From CAYLJO01 sp964383905 (GTDB taxonomy: Bacteria; Acidobacteriota; Blastocatellia; Pyrinomonadales; Pyrinomonadaceae), in NCBI GenBank assembly GCA_964383905.1, contig CAYLJO010000004.1, forward strand, positions 1 through 64,000: DNA of 64,000 nucleotides, written 5' to 3'. The notes below the pieces were generated by a model, which saw only the letters and a list, made by a program, of their open reading frames with translations, had not been told where the DNA came from and did no database searches. A program made the translations under genes and the position numbers. This document shows positions 59,593 to 64,000 of this stretch, piece after piece; the stretch's first letter is position 1; every line of letters starts with the position of its first letter.

Positions 59593-60396
59593 ATGCGAAT
59601 CTGCTGTTTCACGCATCCGAAATTTGAGACGTCCCGCTACGGTGTGGTGGAGGGCACCGAGGTCTTCCCGCTCGCCGCGGGCGACCTCCCCGAAGCCTGG
59701 CCGGCGCTCCCCGGGAAGATGCAGCCTTCACCCAGCGAAACCCCATTAACACTTGATGAGGTGCGCCTCTTAGCCCCTGTCAGACCCTCAAAGATCGTTT
59801 GCGTCGGGCGTAACTATCTGGAACACGCCGCCGAGTTGGGCAATACGTTGCCCGCCGAGCCGCTACTCTTTTTGAAGCCCCCGTCGGCGATCATCGCCTC
59901 AGGCGAGACCATTCAATTGCCACCCGCCTCCGCGCGGGTCGAGCATGAAGGGGAACTCGCCATCGTTATCGGACGCGAGGCGCGCCGCCTCCCACCTCAT
60001 CAGGATCCCCTCGACTATGTTTTAGGCTACACCTGCCTCAACGACATCACCGCGCGCGACTTGCAACGTAAAGATGTGCAGTTCACGCGCGCTAAATCCT
60101 TCGATACCTTTTGCCCGGTCGGCCCTCTCATCACCACCGAACTTGACCCCGGAAACGTCCTTGTCACCACGCGCCTCAACGGCGAGACCAAACAGCAGGC
60201 GCGCACCTCTGCGATGGCCTTCCCCGTCCCCTTCCTCGTGCGCTACATCTCCCAGATTATGACACTCCTGCCCGGAGACATTATTGCTACCGGTACGCCC
60301 GCCGGCGTCTCTCCCATGAAGGCGGGCGATGTGGTCGAGGTCGAAGTCGAAGGCGTCGGTGTGCTACGCAATGAGGTGCGCGACCTGCTTCAGTAA
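59593..60396 (+). CDS. Fumarylacetoacetate hydrolase family protein
   Basis: A 267-aa FAH-superfamily enzyme (C-C bond hydrolysis, decarboxylation or isomerisation of oxo-acids). It has KIVCVGRNYLEHAAELG, the metal ligands EHEGELAIVIGREARR (E-x-E), YTCLNDITARDLQ, the KSFDTFCPVGPLI block and GTPAGVSPMKAGD. This layout matches 2-hydroxyhepta-2,4-diene-1,7-dioate isomerase / oxaloacetate-decarboxylase-like members; the exact substrate cannot be told. Two starts exist, TTG 59587 (adjoining the previous stop) and ATG 59593; ATG is listed. It lies directly after the lipoprotein gene and 15 nt before the transaldolase gene. Confidence 0.9.
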   Translation: MRICCFTHPKFETSRYGVVEGTEVFPLAAGDLPEAWPALPGKMQPSPSETPLTLDEVRLLAPVRPSKIVCVGRNYLEHAAELGNTLPAEPLLFLKPPSAIIASGETIQLPPASARVEHEGELAIVIGREARRLPPHQDPLDYVLGYTCLNDITARDLQRKDVQFTRAKSFDTFCPVGPLITTELDPGNVLVTTRLNGETKQQARTSAMAFPVPFLVRYISQIMTLLPGDIIATGTPAGVSPMKAGDVVEVEVEGVGVLRNEVRDLLQ

Positions 60397-60411
60397 TTTT
60401 AAGGAGGAGCT

Positions 60412-61062
60412 ATGAAATTCTTTATCGATACGGCGAATCTGAACGAGATCCGCGAAATGGCCTCGCTCGGGCTGGTTGACGGCGTCACGACGAATCCTTC
60501 GCTTGTCGCCAAGGAGGGCAATGTTGATTTCAAGCAGCATATTGCCGCCATCTGCGAGATCGTGCAAGGGCCGGTCTCGGCCGAGGTCACCAGTCTCGAC
60601 ACCGAGGGTATGCTGCGTGAAGGCCGCGAATACGCGCGCATTGCCCCCAACGTCGTCGTCAAATGCCCGCTCACCAGGGACGGCCTGAAAGCGACGCGAC
60701 AACTGACGTCCGAGGGCATCAGGGTCAACGTGACGCTCTGCTTTTCCGCAGCGCAGGCCATCCTCGCGGCTAAGGCGGGTGCGGCCTACATCAGCCCTTT
60801 TCTCGGCCGCCTTGACGACATCGGGCAAAACGGCCTTGAGCTGCTCCGGGAGATCGTCGAGATCTACGGCAACTACGAGTGGAAAACGGAGGTGCTGGCC
60901 GCCAGCCTGCGCCATCCCATCCACGTCGTCGAAGCGGCGCGGACGGGGGCCGATGTGGCCACGATGCCTTTCAAAGTCATCGAGCAGTTGATTCGCCACC
61001 CGCTCACCGATAAGGGCCTGGATCAATTCCTTGCCGACTGGAAAAAGAGCGGGCGCACTTAG
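60412..61062 (+). CDS. Transaldolase (small, TalC/FSA type)
   Basis: A 216-aa single-domain transaldolase. MKFFIDTANLNEIREMASL, VDGVTTNPSLVAKEG, VVVKCPLTRDGLKATRQL (with the Schiff-base Lys in VVVKCPLT) and YISPFLGRLDDIGQNG are family hallmarks, as is ADVATMPFKVIEQLIRHPLTD. Either pentose-phosphate transaldolase or fructose-6-phosphate aldolase activity is possible; TalC-type transaldolase is the likelier in this group. A strong AAGGAGGAGC ribosome site precedes ATG 60412. It is the best-supplied start in the cluster, implying high expression. No other pentose-phosphate genes are adjacent. Confidence 0.94.
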   Translation: MKFFIDTANLNEIREMASLGLVDGVTTNPSLVAKEGNVDFKQHIAAICEIVQGPVSAEVTSLDTEGMLREGREYARIAPNVVVKCPLTRDGLKATRQLTSEGIRVNVTLCFSAAQAILAAKAGAAYISPFLGRLDDIGQNGLELLREIVEIYGNYEWKTEVLAASLRHPIHVVEAARTGADVATMPFKVIEQLIRHPLTDKGLDQFLADWKKSGRT

Positions 61063-61078
61063 ATGATGCGGCAACAAC

Positions 61079-62092
61079 ATGCTGGAAGTGACCGGGCAAG
61101 ATGATCCGGTGGCGCGGTCAGGAGAAAAATTCTCCGTCGCCGCGCTGCCGCACCAAACCATTCCGGCACCAGACGATGTCGTCGCCCGCGGCTTAACAAA
61201 GGTCTATGGCGCGCAGCGCGCCGTTGACGGCATCGACTTCACCGTCCGGCGCGGCGAGACTTTCGGGCTGCTCGGGCCGAACGGCGCGGGCAAGTCCACC
61301 ACCATGCGCATGATTGCATGCCGCGTCCCGCCCACCGCCGGGGAGCTTTTTGTCGCCGGTCTCAACGTGCGTACCCGCGGGCGACGCGTGCGCTCGCTGA
61401 TCGGCGTCGTGCCGCAGGAGAATAATCTTGACCCGGACCTGGACGTGCGCCGCAACCTGCTCGTCTATGCCCGCTACTACCGCATGATGCGCGCCGAAGC
61501 CGAAAGAAAAAGCGATGAGTTGCTAGGGTTTCTCGGCTTGAGCGCACGTGCCCGCTCGCGCGTGGAACACCTCTCCGGAGGCATGAAACGCCGTTTGATG
61601 ATTGCGCGCGCCCTCCTTCACAGCCCGCGACTTCTCGTGCTGGACGAACCGACCACCGGCCTTGACCCGCAGGTACGCCAGGAAATCTGGCAGCGCCTTG
61701 AAGAACTCCGGCGCAGCGCCGGCATCACCATCCTGCTTTCAACACACTACATGGAAGAGGCCGAAAAACTCTGCGAGCGCCTACTCGTCATCCATCACGG
61801 GCGGATTCTCGCAGCCGGCAGCCCCCGGGAGTTGGTCAATCGAAGCGTCTCGCGTTATGCGCTGGAAGTTCGCGACGCCGAGTCGCTTCCCCTGCTCGAT
61901 GCCCTCCCGGGTATCAACGCGGTCGCGCGTGGCGGCGCACACTTCTATTTTGCCGCGACCCCCGAGCTCTTAACACCCTTGATGAAAAACTACGAGAACT
62001 ACCGCATGTTGATTCGGCCGTCAAACCTTGAAGACCTCTTTCTGCAGCTGGTGGGAGAAGACGATGAAGGACTTGGAGCCCCCGCCCGGTGA
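61079..62092 (+). CDS. ABC transporter ATP-binding protein (NodI/DrrA type)
   Basis: A 337-aa ATPase of an ABC-2 exporter. Walker A is GLLGPNGAGKSTTMRM, the Q-loop region has GVVPQENNLDPDLDV, the signature is LSGGMKRRLMIARALL, Walker B is LLVLDEPTTGLDPQ and the H-loop is STHYMEEAEKL. The C-terminal 80 residues (YALEVRDAESLPLL) are the regulatory tail of NodI/DrrA. The N-terminal 35 residues are not conserved, so the true start may be internal. It overlaps the DUF402 gene by 4 nt (GTGA); the matching permease gene follows that, so the DUF402 gene is embedded in the transporter unit. Confidence 0.93.
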   Translation: MLEVTGQDDPVARSGEKFSVAALPHQTIPAPDDVVARGLTKVYGAQRAVDGIDFTVRRGETFGLLGPNGAGKSTTMRMIACRVPPTAGELFVAGLNVRTRGRRVRSLIGVVPQENNLDPDLDVRRNLLVYARYYRMMRAEAERKSDELLGFLGLSARARSRVEHLSGGMKRRLMIARALLHSPRLLVLDEPTTGLDPQVRQEIWQRLEELRRSAGITILLSTHYMEEAEKLCERLLVIHHGRILAAGSPRELVNRSVSRYALEVRDAESLPLLDALPGINAVARGGAHFYFAATPELLTPLMKNYENYRMLIRPSNLEDLFLQLVGEDDEGLGAPAR

Positions 62093-62604
62093 CGACCGAA
62101 GTGATCACTGAAGCAACGAAACTCGGGCCCGTGGTCACGGTCCGCGCCTGTAAATACGGCGGCGCCGAACATCGCCGCTGGCCGGCCCGCATTATCCGGC
62201 GGGAAGGTCCGCTCGTCGTTCTTGATGCAAAGTTCGCCGAGGAGGTCCGACATGATCTGCTCGGCACCATCGCACGCGGCACGATGAGCATCGAATACTA
62301 CTGGCTGGATCGTTGGTATAATATTTTTCGCTTCACCGAGCCGGGCGGCGGATTACGGAATCACTACTGTAACATCACCATCCCTCCGACTTTCGACGGA
62401 AGAGTGCTGAGTTACATTGACCTGGACTTAGACATTGTGGTCGCGCCGGACTTTTCGTACAGGGTCGTTGACGTGGACGAGTTCGAATCCAACGCCGCGC
62501 TCTTTCATTACCCGCCGGACGTCCGACGAAACGCGCGCTGTGCGCTCGCCGATCTGATCGCGCTCATCGAGTCGCACCAGTTCCCTTTTAACGAACGCGC
62601 TTAA
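62089..62604 (+). CDS. DUF402 family protein
   Basis: A 171-aa protein of the DUF402 fold (FomD/Ntdp-like), whose characterised members hydrolyse nucleoside di- or triphosphates or CMP adducts with a divalent metal. Visible: IRREGPLVVLDAKFAEEV, EYYWLDRWYNIFRFTEPG, RNHYCNITIPPTFDG, LSYIDLDLDIVVAPDFS and VVDVDEFESN, carrying the metal-binding acidic residues. GTG 62089 overlaps the ABC ATPase stop by 4 nt. The permease starts 9 nt after its stop. Its position between an ATPase and its permease is unusual and suggests an accessory role or just an operon hitch-hiker. Confidence 0.88.
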   Translation: MTTEVITEATKLGPVVTVRACKYGGAEHRRWPARIIRREGPLVVLDAKFAEEVRHDLLGTIARGTMSIEYYWLDRWYNIFRFTEPGGGLRNHYCNITIPPTFDGRVLSYIDLDLDIVVAPDFSYRVVDVDEFESNAALFHYPPDVRRNARCALADLIALIESHQFPFNERA

Positions 62605-62613
62605 TCATTTGCG

Positions 62614-63441
62614 ATGACTGTTGATACCGAGGTCACTTCACCGGGAGCCCAAACGATCTTCCACCACCTCGCCTTCGCCCGCGTCGACTGGCGCGACGCG
62701 CTCGCCGTCTGGCAGCGCAATCTGGAAGTTTACCTGCGCCTGTGGAAGATGGAATTGGCCGCCCCGCTCATTGAACCCTTCTTCATGATTTTTGCTTTCG
62801 GCTGGGGCGTCGGATCCCTGATTGCAGCGAAAGTCGAAGACGTGCCATACCTCTCATTCGTCGGTGCAGGCGTATTGGCTTTCACGGCCATCACTCGCGC
62901 GGTCTTCGAAAACACTTACGGCGCCTATTTCCGCATGGTCTATCAGTCAACCTACGATGCCATCCTCGCCACCCCCGTCACCGCCGAATCGCTGGCCTTC
63001 GCCGAGATCTGCTGGGCCGTCACCAAAGCTTTGATTGATGCTGTCATTATCCTCTTTATACTCATAGTGTTCGGCGCTGCGACTTCACCTTTTGCTTTAC
63101 TCGTTCCTGTCCCGCTGATGGCCGGCAGTTTCTTTATTTCCGGTCTCTCGCTCGGCGTCACCGCCCACGTCCACGACATCGATTCTTACAACCTTTATCT
63201 CGCCATCTTTTTCTCCTCGATCTTTCTCTGCGGCGCATGGTTCCCTGTCTCCGTGCTCCCGCCCCCGCTCCGCGCCGTCGCCTGGGCGATTCCCGTCACC
63301 AGCGCCATTGAACTGGTGCGCGCCCTGTTGACCGGCAGACTCTACCGGCAACAACTCTACGAAGCTATTTACCTGACAATCACGGCCGCGCTATTAATAG
63401 AGTGGGCGATGCGCTCCTTGCGCCGCCGGATGGCGTCCTGA
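62614..63441 (+). CDS. ABC-2 type transporter permease (NodJ-like)
   Basis: A 275-aa inner-membrane permease with six predicted helices. It shows the NodJ-like N-terminus (YLRLWKMELAAPLIEPFF, then IFAFGWGVGSLIA), GAGVLAFTAITRAVFENTYG, YDAILATPVTAESLAF and the C-terminal LCGAWFPVSVLPPPLRAV and VTSAIELVRALLTGRLY. With the ATPase at 61079 it would export a lipid- or saccharide-like substrate; the true cargo is unknown. ATG 62614 has no strong ribosome site, so it may be translated by coupling with the DUF402 gene. Confidence 0.92.
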   Translation: MTVDTEVTSPGAQTIFHHLAFARVDWRDALAVWQRNLEVYLRLWKMELAAPLIEPFFMIFAFGWGVGSLIAAKVEDVPYLSFVGAGVLAFTAITRAVFENTYGAYFRMVYQSTYDAILATPVTAESLAFAEICWAVTKALIDAVIILFILIVFGAATSPFALLVPVPLMAGSFFISGLSLGVTAHVHDIDSYNLYLAIFFSSIFLCGAWFPVSVLPPPLRAVAWAIPVTSAIELVRALLTGRLYRQQLYEAIYLTITAALLIEWAMRSLRRRMAS

Positions 63442-63493
63442 TTAATTGGTGGGAGCCAAAGCTGATATCTACCTTCTGTTCTGAAAACATTCA

Positions 63494-64000
63494 ATGACTT
63501 CAAAGCACAAGCCCCAAGCGGGTCCGTCGAAACTTCAACAATTGCAGGAGCGCGTGCGCCGGGCCGAAGAGGGCGGGGGCCGTTCGCGCATTGAGAAGCA
63601 GCACGCCGGGGGGAAAATGACTGCGCGTGAGAGGATCCAATTTCTTCTTGATGAAGACACCTTCGAGGAGTTCGATAAGTTTGTCGTCCACCGCTCGCGA
63701 GATTTCGGCCTCGATCAACAGCTTTACCCCGGCGACGGCGTCCTTACCGGTCACGGGCTGGTCGACGGCCGTCGCGTCTTCATCTTTGCGCAAGATTTTA
63801 CCGTCTTCGGCGGGTCCCTTTCAGAAACGCACGCGGAAAAAATCTGTAAGGTGATGGATCTGGCGCTCAAAGTCGGGGCGCCGATCGTCGGTTTAAATGA
63901 TTCCGGCGGCGCGCGTATACAGGAGGGCGTCGTCAGCCTGGGCGGTTATGCCGATATTTTCTTACGCAACACGCTGGCCTCCGGCGTCGTGCCGCAGATC
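63494..64000 (+). CDS. Acyl-CoA carboxylase beta subunit, partial (3' end beyond window)
   Basis: From ATG 63494 the frame stays open to the window end: 169 codons of a carboxyltransferase beta chain of propionyl-CoA carboxylase type, also the methylmalonyl-CoA decarboxylase alpha family. It reads HAGGKMTARERIQFLLDED, then RSRDFGLDQQLYPGDGVLTG, FIFAQDFTVFGGSLSETHAE, KVGAPIVGLNDSGGARIQEG and VSLGGYADIF. This is typical of the enzyme used for odd-chain fatty-acid or branched-chain metabolism. It starts 52 nt after the permease gene. The biotin-carboxylase partner is not visible. Confidence 0.93.
   Translation, partial: MTSKHKPQAGPSKLQQLQERVRRAEEGGGRSRIEKQHAGGKMTARERIQFLLDEDTFEEFDKFVVHRSRDFGLDQQLYPGDGVLTGHGLVDGRRVFIFAQDFTVFGGSLSETHAEKICKVMDLALKVGAPIVGLNDSGGARIQEGVVSLGGYADIFLRNTLASGVVPQI

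Overview
The window looks like a chromosomal segment of a Gram-negative, moderately high-GC bacterium, most likely an Acidobacteriota member of the Blastocatellia type. This is inferred from the mix of gene families (an Asn-rich lipoprotein, a DUF6677-like membrane protein, a DUF3142-like secreted protein, LptF/LptG and MsbA for lipopolysaccharide, large secreted beta-propeller and OmpA proteins) and from intergenic repeats; it has not been tested by a search. No rRNA, tRNA or CRISPR array was recognised.

Layout. 1-5428: an Rhs-core remnant at the edge, then, on the minus strand, a pyruvate dehydrogenase operon (E1 alpha, E1 beta, E2), a small disordered protein and a CDF metal transporter. 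5598-8183: a terminator and a membrane HD-GYP/GAF/GGDEF c-di-GMP protein, with a long intergenic stretch behind it that carries a 26-bp perfect palindrome. 9096-16283: Asn-rich lipoprotein, RNase D, a YyaL-type thioredoxin-fold protein and two secreted proteins of unknown role. 16606-22230: ETF-quinone oxidoreductase, then the minus-strand set yicC-gmk-rpoZ and an MsbA-type ABC exporter. 22486-30808: a signalling and envelope block with a response regulator, two beta-propeller proteins, an lmo0937-type mini membrane protein, an OmpA protein and a 7TM histidine kinase. 30884-43420: housekeeping genes guaA, dnaE, accA, ssb, recN, miaB, a DUF151 nuclease, parA and parB. 44361-46857: metK and ahcY behind a recognisable promoter with direct repeats. 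46948-50720 (minus): DUF6677-like protein, a 56-aa membrane protein, recO and a fused LptF-LptG permease. 50964-56187 (minus): a Clp N-domain/NamZ fusion, an SDR reductase, a dead IS66 element and a class-I glutamine-amidotransferase-like hydrolase. 56378-64000 (plus): a tightly packed run hslV, hslU, FN3 lipoprotein, FAH hydrolase, transaldolase, ABC ATPase, DUF402 protein, ABC permease and the start of an acyl-CoA carboxylase beta subunit.

How the genes fit together. Pyruvate dehydrogenase feeds acetyl-CoA to AccA; ETF-QO and the acyl-CoA carboxylase belong to fatty-acid or branched-chain degradation. MetK and AhcY form the methyl cycle. LptFG and MsbA export lipopolysaccharide. HslVU is a cytosolic protease. 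The most unusual item is a cytosolic protein joining a complete ClpC-type N-domain pair to a NamZ (DUF1343) exo-N-acetylmuramidase domain. Other points worth a second look are the LptF-LptG fusion, a 50-bp perfect palindrome whose 18-bp core recurs inside parB, two short membrane-protein genes below normal ORF cut-offs, and the direct repeats abutting the metK promoter.
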